Shown here: one piece after another, positions 54,673-63,487 of the stretch
Position numbering within the stretch: the stretch's first letter is position 1
Layout of the letters: the number at the start of each line of letters is the position of its first letter
From: Pseudomonadota bacterium
GTDB lineage: Bacteria > Desulfobacterota > Desulfobulbia > Desulfobulbales > Desulfocapsaceae
Length of the DNA stretch: 64,000 nucleotides
Assembly (NCBI GenBank): GCA_018820855.1
Contig: JAHJNL010000025.1
Coordinates: 1-64,000 of the forward strand
Direction of reading: 5' to 3'
The notes under the pieces: model-generated
The model's input: the letters and a program-made list of their open reading frames with translations, nothing else
Told to the model about the DNA's origin: nothing
Database searches by the model: none
Program-made: the position numbers and the translations under genes

Positions 54673-55368
54673 TCATCGAATACGCATCGCCATAAGAATG
54701 ACGATCCCTGCCTCATAGAGAAGGTACAGGGGGCCTCCCATGAGCAGCATATTCACAATATCCGGAGTCGGTGTCAGCAAGGCGGCGAGAATGGCAATCA
54801 GCAGGATAGCATAACGCCTGTTTTCCGCATAAAAGCTCCTGGAAAAGACGCCTACTTTTGCCATAAACACCATGAATATGGGCAGCTCGAAAACAACGCC
54901 GAAGGCCAGGATGAATATGGTGGTAAAATTGACGAAACGTCCGACAGATATCACCGGCTGCAGATCCACCGAGCCAAACCCCAGAAGAAACTTGATGCCT
55001 AAAGGCAGGGTGACAAAATAACAGAACAGAGTCCCTGCATAAAAGAGGAGACAGGTAAAGAGGATAAAGAAAAACAATTGCCCCCCCTTTACCCCGAAAG
55101 GTTTACCCATGGCCCGCCAGAGCACGGCCATGATCCAGGGCATGAGCCCGTAGAGAGCGGCAAAAAGGGCCAACTTGACATGGGCCAGAAAAGGACCTGC
55201 TACGGAGAAGAAATAGAGCTTATCTGCCAGGTGCTCCTGGACTACGCGAAGCAATTCCGGGGAAAGAAAAAAGATCACGACGGTGGTCACCATGACACTG
55301 AGGCCAAGGGCACGGATCGACTTTCTCAATTCAGAAAGGAAGATAACCAGAGTGGTATGTGTGTCCAT
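54673..55368 (-). CDS. tatC: Twin-arginine translocase subunit TatC
   Basis: The receptor subunit for twin-arginine signal peptides, 231 residues with six membrane helices. It begins with the family's FLSELRKSI head (conserved LxELR) and contains FGVVFELPIFMVFMAKVGV and RYAILLIAILAALLTPTPDIVNMLL (FxxP.E and DP-like regions). It probably starts at the ATG at 55368; a TTG three codons upstream is possible. No tatA or tatB gene is adjacent, so the partner must be elsewhere. Confidence 0.92.
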   Translation of the reverse strand: MDTHTTLVIFLSELRKSIRALGLSVMVTTVVIFFLSPELLRVVQEHLADKLYFFSVAGPFLAHVKLALFAALYGLMPWIMAVLWRAMGKPFGVKGGQLFFFILFTCLLFYAGTLFCYFVTLPLGIKFLLGFGSVDLQPVISVGRFVNFTTIFILAFGVVFELPIFMVFMAKVGVFSRSFYAENRRYAILLIAILAALLTPTPDIVNMLLMGGPLYLLYEAGIVILMAMRIR

Positions 55369-55781
55369 TGCAGGCAAAATCTGATATCCCGGTTGATGTT
55401 TTATATGTCCAGTAAATACACTGCTTCTCGTAAAAATCTACCAGCAGGATAGCAGATGCCATTTCGAAAAGCAATTTGATAGAGGTTGATTTCAGCCCAC
55501 AGCCATGATAAAAACCTAGGCAATGCTCACTTGAGTCGATCCAGAGCAAAGAGACAAACTGACGTGCAGCCAGTGTCCGCCCAGAAATAAGATAGTTTTT
55601 CCTAAATCGAAGCGCTCCATGATCTGAACCACAGGTATCCCGCAGGAAATGCTCCCGGGGGGTGCAGCACAGTTGAAATTCCGTTTAGTAAGCTTTGAAA
55701 GTAACGAAGAGTTAGAAAAATAACAGCCGTTCCTGAACAGGCATCAGTTAACGATCATCATAACCTGAGATAAACTTCATT
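55369..55781. other. Divergent intergenic region between tatC and serS
   Basis: A 413-base gap. An open minus-strand frame (55331-55549) overlaps tatC and has no recognisable features. No promoter, RNA or T-box-like leader could be recognised before serS. Confidence 0.5.
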
Positions 55782-57059
55782 ATGCTTGAACTACGCTTTA
55801 TCAGAGAAAATCTGGATCTCATCCGCGAAAAAACAGGAAAAAGGGGCATTCCAACGGATAAAGTTGACGAATTTGCCTCTGTTGACCAGCAACGTCTGGA
55901 CCTGCTGCAGGAGGTGGAGGCCTTAAAAAATAAACGCAACATCGTCTCCAAAGAGATCGCCCAGCTCAAAAAGGGCAACACTGAAGAGCAGAAGGCGGCA
56001 GATACTCTTATTCCTGAGATGCGCAAGACCTCTGACCGAATCAAAGAGATGGATCGTAGCCTCAATGAAATTCAAATCAGGTTGCAGGATCTGGTCCTCT
56101 CCATCCCCAATCTCTGCAGCGATGATGTCCCTGCAGGACAGGATGACAGCGACAACCTGGAAGTCAAGCAATGGGGAAAAAAGCCGGAATTTTCTTTCCA
56201 GGCCAAGACCCATTGGGAAATTGGCGAGGCCCTCAACATTCTTGATTTTGAACGGGCGGCCAAGCTCTCCGGTGCCCGTTTTGCCCTCCTTACCGGATTT
56301 GCCTCTAAACTTGAGCGGGCATTAACAAACTTCATGCTTGATCTCCACACCCAGAAACACGGCTACCTGGAGGTTCTGCCCCCTTTTCTGGTCAATTCCG
56401 CGTCCATGACCGCCACGGGACAGCTGCCAAAATTTGCTGAAGACCTCTTCCGTATCAAGGACTGGGATCTCTATCTTATTCCCACCGCCGAGGTACCACT
56501 CACTAATATCTACCGCGATGAGACCCTGGATGAAAAGGACCTGCCTGTCAAATTGACCGCCTACACTCCGTGCTTCCGCTCCGAGGCCGGTTCCTATGGT
56601 CGAGACACCAAGGGGCTCATCCGACAGCACCAGTTTGACAAGGTGGAACTGGTCAAGTTTACCACTCCCGAAACATCGACTGAGGAGCTGGAAGACCTCT
56701 TGGCTGACGCAGAAGAAGTCCTGCAACTGCTGGGCCTGCACTACCGGATTGTCACCCTCTGCAGCGGCGATCTCGGTTTTTCTGCCACCAAGACCTATGA
56801 TATCGAGGTCTGGCTTCCGGGCCAGAACACCTATCGGGAGATCTCTTCCTGTTCAAACTTTCTCGACTTCCAGGCCAGGCGCGGCGGCATCCGCTATCGC
56901 CCCAATGGCCAGAAAAAAAGCAGACTGGTTCACACCCTTAACGGTTCTGGGCTTGCCGTGGGAAGGACCTTGCTTGCCGTCCTGGAAAACTACCAACAGG
57001 AAGACGGAAGCGTTGCCATTCCTGATGTTCTGACACCCTATTTCGAGAAACGATTTTAG
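55782..57059 (+). CDS. serS: Seryl-tRNA synthetase
   Basis: A class II synthetase of 425 residues, the standard length. The N-terminal long coiled-coil arm that contacts the tRNA-Ser variable loop spans about 25-105. The catalytic core has motif 2 ([21 protein letters not shown]) and motif 3 ([16 protein letters not shown]). It charges tRNA-Ser and also the selenocysteine tRNA. It stands alone between tatC (divergent) and a convergent regulator. Confidence 0.97.
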   Translation: MLELRFIRENLDLIREKTGKRGIPTDKVDEFASVDQQRLDLLQEVEALKNKRNIVSKEIAQLKKGNTEEQKAADTLIPEMRKTSDRIKEMDRSLNEIQIRLQDLVLSIPNLCSDDVPAGQDDSDNLEVKQWGKKPEFSFQAKTHWEIGEALNILDFERAAKLSGARFALLTGFASKLERALTNFMLDLHTQKHGYLEVLPPFLVNSASMTATGQLPKFAEDLFRIKDWDLYLIPTAEVPLTNIYRDETLDEKDLPVKLTAYTPCFRSEAGSYGRDTKGLIRQHQFDKVELVKFTTPETSTEELEDLLADAEEVLQLLGLHYRIVTLCSGDLGFSATKTYDIEVWLPGQNTYREISSCSNFLDFQARRGGIRYRPNGQKKSRLVHTLNGSGLAVGRTLLAVLENYQQEDGSVAIPDVLTPYFEKRF

Positions 57060-57201
57060 CTCCCCGCTTCCTGAAAAAAAAGGGGGGGGAGGACATTCGG
57101 AGAGTAGCAGTACAGGAATACCGGCAAATGGCGCTTTCCCGGCAGATACAGGCGGGTCAGCGAAAAGAGATTTCGCCTATAAAAGGAAAATCCTTTCTTG
57201 G

Positions 57202-58743
57202 CTACAGGGCCAACTGATACCGTTTTATCTTTTTAAATAACCCTTGCCTGGTTACCTGTAAGAGCTTGGCAGCCTGTGTCTTGTTCCCCTCTGTCACATT
57301 GAGGGCCTTGACGATGAGTCTTTTTTCCAGGGCCATAACCTGATCCGGCAGTGAATACTCGTTCTCCAGTGCCTGCAGATCTCCCATGCGGCTGTCTGCG
57401 GCAAAGGAACGCAAGTCACGAGAACAGGTTTCCACCTCCATCAAAAGATCATCTCCGGTCAAAGCCACCAAGCGCTCCACCTCTTTCAACAGCTGACGGA
57501 CATTACCAGGCCAGGGATATTCTTCAAAGAGGGCCAGCAGCTTGGGACTGAACCCAGCCACCTTCTTTGTAAATCGCCGATTGGTATCCTCCAGGAAAGA
57601 AAGGGCCAGGGGCAGAATATCCTCTCTTCGTTCACGCAGGGGTGGAATCTCAATTTCCACCGAAAAAAGTCGAAAAAACAAATCCTGGCGAAAATTCCCC
57701 TTTTCCACCTCTTCTGCCAGGTTGCGGTTGGTGGCTGAAATGAGACGGACATCGTAAGGGATAATAACACTACTGCCAAGCCTGCTTCCCTCCTGTTCCT
57801 GGATAGCGCGCAGGAACTTGGGCTGCACCTTCAGAGGCATCTCACCAATCTCGTCAAGGAACAGACATCCGCCTTCGGCCTCTTCAAAACGTCCCTTGCG
57901 ACTCTGGTCGGCCCCGGTAAAGGCCCCCTTTTCATGGCCGAAGAACTCACTTTCCACCAATGATTCCGGGATACAGGCGCAGTTGACCGGCAGAAAGGCC
58001 TGTCCGCGTCTTTCTCCATTTTCATGGATCATCCTGGCCACAAGCTCTTTCCCGGTACCGTTCTCTCCCTGAATCAGAACGTTGACAGGGGTATTACGAA
58101 CAACCCAGACCATTTCCAGTACCGCCCGCATAGCCGGACTCTCAGCAATAAAGCGCCCTCCCCGCACTGACGTAAGCTCCAGGCGTGTGACTTCACTATC
58201 AAGCTCATCTGCGATTTTAAGAATTTTTTTATTCAGAAGGATCGACTCTATGGAGATGGAAAGATACCCTGTAATCTCTTCCAGTTCCTCCTGGTCATTC
58301 TGATCAAAAGATCCTTTCTCCTGACTATTCAAGAGCTGTATGACACCAATAACGCCATTACCGGTGACATTTTTTATGGGTGTACAGAGGGTATTACGGC
58401 TGTCAAATCCAGTCTGTTCATCTGCCTGCAGATGATACCCGGCCACAGTATGCAGATTGTTTTCGATAACACTCCTGCCACTGGCCATAACCTGGCCGAC
58501 AATGCTCCCTTTCAAGGGAGCCTCGATAACATTTTTCTCAAGCCCGGTCCCATACATGGAAATCAGCGACCCGGTTCCTGTCTCATTGAGAAAGATGGTA
58601 CAGCGCTCCACATGCATCAACCTGGGCAGCAGTCTGATATAAAACGTTACCAAGGAATTATACTCATCCATGGTCCAGCTGCCACTCACTTGGGAGAGCC
58701 TGCGCCTGAGTAAAGAGAGGTGGTTTCCCGATTCCATATCCAT
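57202..58743 (-). CDS. Sigma-54-dependent activator with GAF sensor
   Basis: A 513-residue enhancer-binding protein. An N-terminal GAF domain (about 25-175) senses a ligand or redox state. The AAA+ domain (about 205-435) has Walker A GENGTGKE, the sigma-54-contacting GAFTGA loop in HEKGAFTGADQS, and Walker B GGCLFLDEIGEM. A Fis-type helix-turn-helix ends the protein (NKTQAAKLLQVTRQGLFKKIKRY). The intact GAFTGA implies real sigma-54 activation. No receiver is present. The ATG at 58743 has AAGG six bases upstream. It is divergent from the sigma-70-type factor gene; no sigma-54 promoter was recognised nearby. Confidence 0.92.
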   Translation of the reverse strand: MDMESGNHLSLLRRRLSQVSGSWTMDEYNSLVTFYIRLLPRLMHVERCTIFLNETGTGSLISMYGTGLEKNVIEAPLKGSIVGQVMASGRSVIENNLHTVAGYHLQADEQTGFDSRNTLCTPIKNVTGNGVIGVIQLLNSQEKGSFDQNDQEELEEITGYLSISIESILLNKKILKIADELDSEVTRLELTSVRGGRFIAESPAMRAVLEMVWVVRNTPVNVLIQGENGTGKELVARMIHENGERRGQAFLPVNCACIPESLVESEFFGHEKGAFTGADQSRKGRFEEAEGGCLFLDEIGEMPLKVQPKFLRAIQEQEGSRLGSSVIIPYDVRLISATNRNLAEEVEKGNFRQDLFFRLFSVEIEIPPLRERREDILPLALSFLEDTNRRFTKKVAGFSPKLLALFEEYPWPGNVRQLLKEVERLVALTGDDLLMEVETCSRDLRSFAADSRMGDLQALENEYSLPDQVMALEKRLIVKALNVTEGNKTQAAKLLQVTRQGLFKKIKRYQLAL

Positions 58744-59125
58744 CAATATCCTTTATATCACAAAGAGCAAAACGAAAACTTAGTTCACAATCGCAAACTA
58801 TCTTTACAAACAATAACTGTTTTATGCAACCGCCGCTTCTTTGTCAAGCGAATCCCCTTATCCACTGAATTTCACACTACGCTGCAGAGATGAACGTTTA
58901 CAAAAATGATTCACACTATTACTGCCAATGGTGCAAACGGAAACTGAGTTGTCAATATTATGACCAGTCCTCGCCTGACAAACGCTTTCAACCAAAGGGC
59001 CAAAACCAATAACATATTGAATTAACAAAACAAACACAAATACACACAAGGAGTGGTCCATTTATTGCTTATATTTTTACGAAAGGTTCTCATTAACTAA
59101 TCTCTCCCATGCTAAGGAAACGCGA
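58744..59125. other. Divergent regulatory region
   Basis: A 382-base AT-rich gap between the sigma-54 activator (minus) and the group-2 sigma factor (plus). No gene is supported. Neither a -24/-12 sigma-54 element nor a convincing -35/-10 pair was found by eye. Confidence 0.5.
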
Positions 59126-60256
59126 ATGCGACACACATACGAGGAACAGCAAGATAAAATCCCAAATAACGAGATTTCCGACCCACAACTTCACTCGATG
59201 GATGACAGACAACCGCCTTCTCTCGTTGAACAGGAGTTACAATCGACAAAACTTCTCAACCATGAAGAGGAAATCAGATACACGAAAATAATTCGACAAA
59301 ACTTCCACACAATCACCCTCAGCATCAGGGAAATCCAGTCCCCTTGCAAAAAACTGCGCACTCTGCAGAAGCTCGTGGACGGATGGGAGAAAAAAGACAA
59401 CCCGATCAAGCCGGGGAAACGCCGTCTGTGTCACATGATCGCCACTCTGGAATCAGCCTGCAAAAAACTTCCGCAAGACGATAGCCTTGTCACCCTTTTG
59501 ACACAGTGCAAAATGCTTGCCGCTGAAATCGAAACAGCCAAAGACATCCTCATCACCACCAATCTACGCCTTGTCTGTTCCATTGCCAAACGCTATACCG
59601 ACAGGGGCTTAAGCTTGGCCGACCTCACTCAGGAAGGATGTATTGGCCTGATGCGGGCAGTCTTTCGCTTTGACCATAACACCGGCAGACGCTTTTCCAC
59701 ATATGCCTCCTGGTGGATCCGACAGGCGATCACCAGGGCCATTCCGGAAAAGACCAGGACCATCAAACTGCCCGCCCACTTCCTTGTCTCCTGTAATCAT
59801 TTCAACAAATCTTTCAGTGCGTTACATAAACAGCTAGGCAGGACACCGACCATAGGCGAATTATCAAAGACCACCTATATGCCTTATAACAAGATGCTCT
59901 CCATCATGGAGACCAGCAGAGAACCTGTCTCTCTTGAAGAGCCGATAGGAGATGACAGCCAGACCCTGATAAATATCATTGCAGACAAAAATTCCTGCTC
60001 ACCTGCGGACATTGCCATAACAGCAGACCTCAGCAGACAGATAGAAAATATACTGAACACCCTCAATGACCGCGAAGCTCAGGTCATTCGTCTCCGCTTC
60101 GGGATTGGGGTGAGCTGCGAATGCACACTGGATGAGGTGGGGAAACAATTCAATGTCTCCCGTGAACGAATTCGTCAGATCGAGCAGGAGGCCCTGCAGC
60201 GCCTTCGCCACCCCAACCGGAGCGACCACATCAGATGTTTCCTGGAGAGTTGCTGA
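59126..60256 (+). CDS. Group-2 sigma-70 factor (RpoS/RpoD-like)
   Basis: A 376-residue alternative sigma factor. Region 1.2 is SLVEQELQSTKLLNHEEEIRYTKII. A lineage-specific helical insert (about 55-145) separates it from region 2 (LITTNLRLVCSIAKRYTDRGLSLADLTQEGCIGLMRAVFRFDHNTGRRFSTYASWWIRQAI), which keeps the -10-recognising YASWWIRQAI. Region 3 (RTIKLPAHF) and region 4 with a -35-binding helix-turn-helix (TLDEVGKQFNVSRERIRQIEQEAL) follow. The full region 1.1 of the housekeeping factor is absent. It probably serves a stress or stationary-phase regulon. ddl follows convergently after 28 bases. Confidence 0.9.
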   Translation: MRHTYEEQQDKIPNNEISDPQLHSMDDRQPPSLVEQELQSTKLLNHEEEIRYTKIIRQNFHTITLSIREIQSPCKKLRTLQKLVDGWEKKDNPIKPGKRRLCHMIATLESACKKLPQDDSLVTLLTQCKMLAAEIETAKDILITTNLRLVCSIAKRYTDRGLSLADLTQEGCIGLMRAVFRFDHNTGRRFSTYASWWIRQAITRAIPEKTRTIKLPAHFLVSCNHFNKSFSALHKQLGRTPTIGELSKTTYMPYNKMLSIMETSREPVSLEEPIGDDSQTLINIIADKNSCSPADIAITADLSRQIENILNTLNDREAQVIRLRFGIGVSCECTLDEVGKQFNVSRERIRQIEQEALQRLRHPNRSDHIRCFLESC

Positions 60257-60284
60257 CCCTCCAGGACAGGGAGACCGAACCTTT

Positions 60285-61223
60285 CTACTCCAGAGCCAGT
60301 TCAAGAAGCCTGCTGATCAAAGTCGTAAAATCAAGCCCTGCGGCGGCAGCAGCCTGTGGAAAAAGGCTTGTGGGAGTCATCCCGGGAATGGTGTTTGTTT
60401 CCAGAAGATAGAGAAAGCCCTCAGGGGTCAGGATCATATCGGTCCGCGAATAGCCCCTGAGTCGAAGCGCCCTGTGGGCTGTAACGGCCAAAGCTTGAGC
60501 TTTGGCCGTTATGGCTGCATCGACCTCTGCCGGACAGATCTCTCGCGTTGCTCCCTCCTTGTATTTGGCGGTATAATCAAAAAATGCATACTCCTCACCA
60601 GGGATGATCTCCACCAGAGGAAGAGGTGTCAGTTCGTTATTCCCCAGCACCCCAACCGTAAGCTCTCTTCCCGCCAGAAACTGTTCCACCATAACTTCCG
60701 AATCATAGTCGTAGGCAAGACGTACCCCCTCCAGCAACTGTTTCTCATCATGGGCAATAGTCATCCCCAGGCTTGACCCTTCACGGACCGGCTTAATCAC
60801 CAGAGGTAGCTCAAGGGTCGCCAGCAGACGAGCGGGATCCTCACTATCCTCGGGCCTTGCCATTTCCCACTCGGCCACAGGCAATCCGTGCAGGCGATAA
60901 AGTATCTTGGCCATATTTTTGTCCATGGCCAGGGCACTGCCCAACACCCCTGATCCTTGATAGGGGATATCGAGGAGGTCAAGATAGCCCTGCATTGTCC
61001 CATCCTCTCCATAGTTCCCATGAAGCAGGATAAAAGCAACATCAATAGAGTCAGCGTCACGGGCCAGCAGGGCCAGATCGGTTTTCGGATCATACCTGCG
61101 GATATCATATCGTTCTCGATCTATAGCCGCTTCAAATCCGGCAGCACCGGCCAGAGATACCTCCCGCTCTCCTGAGCGTCCACCGGCAAGCAGCGCCACT
61201 CGAATTTTCCTGTTCTTTTCCAC
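60285..61223 (-). CDS. ddl: D-alanine--D-alanine ligase
   Basis: An ATP-grasp ligase that joins two D-alanines for peptidoglycan precursors. Motifs are LLHGNYGEDGTMQGYLDLLDIPYQGSGVLGSALAMDKNMAK, KPVREGSSLGMTIA, and LLETNTIPGMTPTSLFP at the C-terminus (metal-binding Glu/Asn). About 312 residues, the usual length. The GTG at 61223 is preferred because AAGGAG lies five bases upstream; the GTG two codons earlier is too close. It stands alone, not in a mur cluster. A perfect 13-bp hairpin lies inside the gene. Confidence 0.95.
   Translation of the reverse strand: MEKNRKIRVALLAGGRSGEREVSLAGAAGFEAAIDRERYDIRRYDPKTDLALLARDADSIDVAFILLHGNYGEDGTMQGYLDLLDIPYQGSGVLGSALAMDKNMAKILYRLHGLPVAEWEMARPEDSEDPARLLATLELPLVIKPVREGSSLGMTIAHDEKQLLEGVRLAYDYDSEVMVEQFLAGRELTVGVLGNNELTPLPLVEIIPGEEYAFFDYTAKYKEGATREICPAEVDAAITAKAQALAVTAHRALRLRGYSRTDMILTPEGFLYLLETNTIPGMTPTSLFPQAAAAAGLDFTTLISRLLELALE
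60482..60511. repeat. Perfect 13-bp hairpin inside ddl
   Basis: TAACGGCCAAAGC and GCTTTGGCCGTTA form a perfect stem with a four-base TTGA loop, within codons for the AKAQALA region of Ddl. Confidence 0.8.
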
Positions 61224-61659
61224 AACCACTCCTTCAATTCTTATTTTTTTGTAAAAAGCAAAAATGCTGAATAGCGAACAAGGGAGCAGACAATTGCGAA
61301 GCAGCTTGCCCCATCATCCGGCATCACCCATTCTGTGTATACGTTTTCTCAGAACCGCACGAGCCCCCTCCTCCCCACAACTCAAATTTGGCACAACGAC
61401 CCTGCCTATAAGGATCCTCGTATTATTTACTGTGAGGAACATTGCTTTTTTTATTATATATAACGTACACCGCGGGCGCCACGACAACTCCTTGAAACTT
61501 CAGTTGGAGTGAACAGCGCACTCTGGAGTGCGGCCGATCTTTTTGCAGCAAATCACTCAAGGATGTCGACAAGTGCCCACTATTATACATCAAGGATTTG
61601 CCAACATCCAGGTAGACTGAGACTTCCTTGCTGTTTTTTTCCCTGTTGCCGGGTATGAT
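61224..61659. other. Divergent intergenic region between ddl and glcD
   Basis: A 436-base gap with no supported gene. An open minus-strand frame (61423-61845) overlaps glcD and is its shadow. An AT-rich tract near 61441-61465 could hold a promoter, but no well-spaced pair was found. Confidence 0.5.
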
Positions 61660-63084
61660 ATGAACATGAATCCAGATCTCTTCCACAAAATTGCGGCAAT
61701 AGTCGGACGTGAACATTGCAGCACCTCTCTCGAAGACCTGCACTGCTACTCTTACGACGGCAGCAAGCAGAGCTTTCTTCCCGAGGCAGTAGCCCTGCCT
61801 GACTCGACAGAACAGGTCGCGGCTCTCCTGAAATTGGCCGATCATTATGAATTTCCGGTGGTGGCACGTGGCGCAGGAAGCGGGATGACCGGAGGTGCGC
61901 TGCCCACAGCAGGTGGCCTGGTACTGGCATGCTCCCGCCTCAACCGCATCCTCGAGATTGATGCAGACAATCAGATCGCGATTGTCCAGCCAGGCGTGAT
62001 CACCGGAGAATTCCAGCAGGCACTGAAAAAATACAAGCTTCTCTACCCACCCGATCCGGCCAGCCTCAAGTTCTGCACCATGGGCGGAAATGTTGCCGAA
62101 TGTGCCGGTGGCCCTTCAGCCATAAAATACGGAGTGACCAAAGACTCCATTATCGGCCTGGAGGTGGTGCTGGCAAACGGTGACATACTCACCACCGGTA
62201 CCCGTACAGAAAAAGGGGTTGTGGGCTATGACCTGACCAGACTCTTTATCGGTTCCGAAGGCACCCTCGGCATCGTCACCAAAATAATTACCAGACTCCA
62301 GCCTCTGCCTGAGTGGAAAGAAACCTTCCTCCTGCAATCCACCTCCCTGCAAAAATCCACAGAACTGGTGGCCAGAATCCTGCAGAACAACATTCTTCCC
62401 TGCACCCTGGAATACATGGATCGAACCGCCCTGCGAATTGTCTCCGACCTCCTTCCCAAAGCACCTGCAGAAAACATTCAGGCCATGCTCATCATTGAAA
62501 TTGATGGCAACAGGGAACATGTCCATGATATGGTGGAGCGCCTCAAAACACTTACGCAACGCGAAACCCACTGCAGCCTGCAGCAGGCAATAAGCGAAGA
62601 GGACATCAGGGAAATATGGCAGGCCAGACGCTCCATTTCACCTGCCTGTTATAAGCTCAGTCCAGCCAAGACCAGTGAAGACGTTGTGGTGCCCAGGACA
62701 CGTATCCCTGACCTTGTCCGCTTCTGCGAAACCTTGTCGCAACGGTTGGCACTCACAATCCTCACCTTTGGACACGCCGGAGACGGCAACATTCACGTCA
62801 ACATCATGACAGCCGACCGCTCCCCCCAGGAATCAGCAAAATCCGCAGAGGCCAAGACACAACTCTTTCAGGAGGTCATTCGACTGGGAGGCACACTTTC
62901 AGGAGAACATGGCGTAGGAATCACCAAATCTTCTTTTCTCAGCCTTGAACTTGATACGACCAGCATCAGAGTAATGCGCAGCCTGAAAAATCTTTTCGAC
63001 CCCAAAAATATCCTGAACCCCGGGAAAATATTTCCTCCTGAGAGCGAAAACGACACCGCTCACTTTTCAGGAAAAATCCATTGA
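61660..63084 (+). CDS. glcD: FAD-linked oxidase, GlcD/D-lactate dehydrogenase type
   Basis: A 474-residue flavoprotein that oxidises a 2-hydroxyacid such as glycolate or D-lactate and passes electrons to a partner Fe-S protein. The PCMH-type FAD-binding domain spans about 35-215 (VARGAGSGMTGGALPTAGG, GGNVAECAGGP, GTEGTLGI-like GSEGTLGIVTKI). The C-terminal FAD-oxidase domain ends with FGHAGDGNIHVNI and SGEHGVGITKS (metal/substrate His residues). No glcE or glcF-like partner is next to it, so physiological substrate and partner are unknown. Confidence 0.9.
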   Translation: MNMNPDLFHKIAAIVGREHCSTSLEDLHCYSYDGSKQSFLPEAVALPDSTEQVAALLKLADHYEFPVVARGAGSGMTGGALPTAGGLVLACSRLNRILEIDADNQIAIVQPGVITGEFQQALKKYKLLYPPDPASLKFCTMGGNVAECAGGPSAIKYGVTKDSIIGLEVVLANGDILTTGTRTEKGVVGYDLTRLFIGSEGTLGIVTKIITRLQPLPEWKETFLLQSTSLQKSTELVARILQNNILPCTLEYMDRTALRIVSDLLPKAPAENIQAMLIIEIDGNREHVHDMVERLKTLTQRETHCSLQQAISEEDIREIWQARRSISPACYKLSPAKTSEDVVVPRTRIPDLVRFCETLSQRLALTILTFGHAGDGNIHVNIMTADRSPQESAKSAEAKTQLFQEVIRLGGTLSGEHGVGITKSSFLSLELDTTSIRVMRSLKNLFDPKNILNPGKIFPPESENDTAHFSGKIH

Positions 63085-63109
63085 CAGAAAGCTAACTTTT
63101 TCTTATATA
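63081..63109 (+). promoter_or_regulatory. Strong sigma-70 promoter of rpsU, overlapping the glcD stop
   Basis: TTGACA at 63081-63086 and TATATA at 63104-63109, with a 17-base spacer. The TGA stop of glcD (63082-63084) lies inside the -35 box. Transcription would start near 63116, about 95 bases before rpsU. Confidence 0.75.
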
Positions 63110-63146
63110 AAGAAGCTTATTGTTTTTACTTTTGTATTTTTTATTG

Positions 63147-63181
63147 AAAACCCGAGATACACATGCATCTCCGGCGTTTTT
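63147..63181 (+). terminator. Terminator-like hairpin in the rpsU leader
   Basis: AAAACCCGAGAT at 63147-63158 can pair with ATCTCCGGCGTTTT with small bulges, followed by a run of Ts. It may terminate glcD, but because it lies downstream of the rpsU promoter it could also attenuate rpsU transcription. Confidence 0.45.
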
Positions 63182-63211
63182 GCTAACTATATTGTTCTAA
63201 CGGAGCCCCAA

Positions 63212-63403
63212 ATGATAGAAGTTGAAGTTCGAGGAGATCTTGAATACGCCATCCGTCAACTGAAAAAGAAACTGCAGATTGATGGAATCAAAAGAGAACT
63301 GAAGCGTCGCGAGCAGTATGAAAAACCCAGTGTGCAAAAACGTCGCAAACAGGCAGAAGCTCGCCGTAAGCTTCGCAAGTTCAACCGCGTCAGACGGGGT
63401 TGA
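63212..63403 (+). CDS. rpsU: 30S ribosomal protein S21
   Basis: A 63-residue basic protein of the small subunit that helps initiation by binding near the anti-Shine-Dalgarno region. It starts MIEVEVRGDLEYAIRQLKKK and has the typical Arg/Lys-rich C-terminus (RRKQAEARRKLRKFNRVRR). GGAG lies six bases before the ATG. It has its own strong promoter and a leader hairpin. It is followed by a tyrosine-recombinase gene in a different frame. Confidence 0.97.
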   Translation: MIEVEVRGDLEYAIRQLKKKLQIDGIKRELKRREQYEKPSVQKRRKQAEARRKLRKFNRVRRG

Positions 63404-63487
63404 AAGCAGGGTTAGAAATTTCCTAAAATGCCCTCTGCAGCTTGTATGTAGCGGGCGTTTCGTTTTTCTTTCCCCCTTCCCCCCTAT

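Noticed and set aside
61423-61845. Minus-strand open frame before and over the 5' end of glcD
   Set aside because: No recognisable features; overlaps the conserved FAD-binding domain on the other strand.
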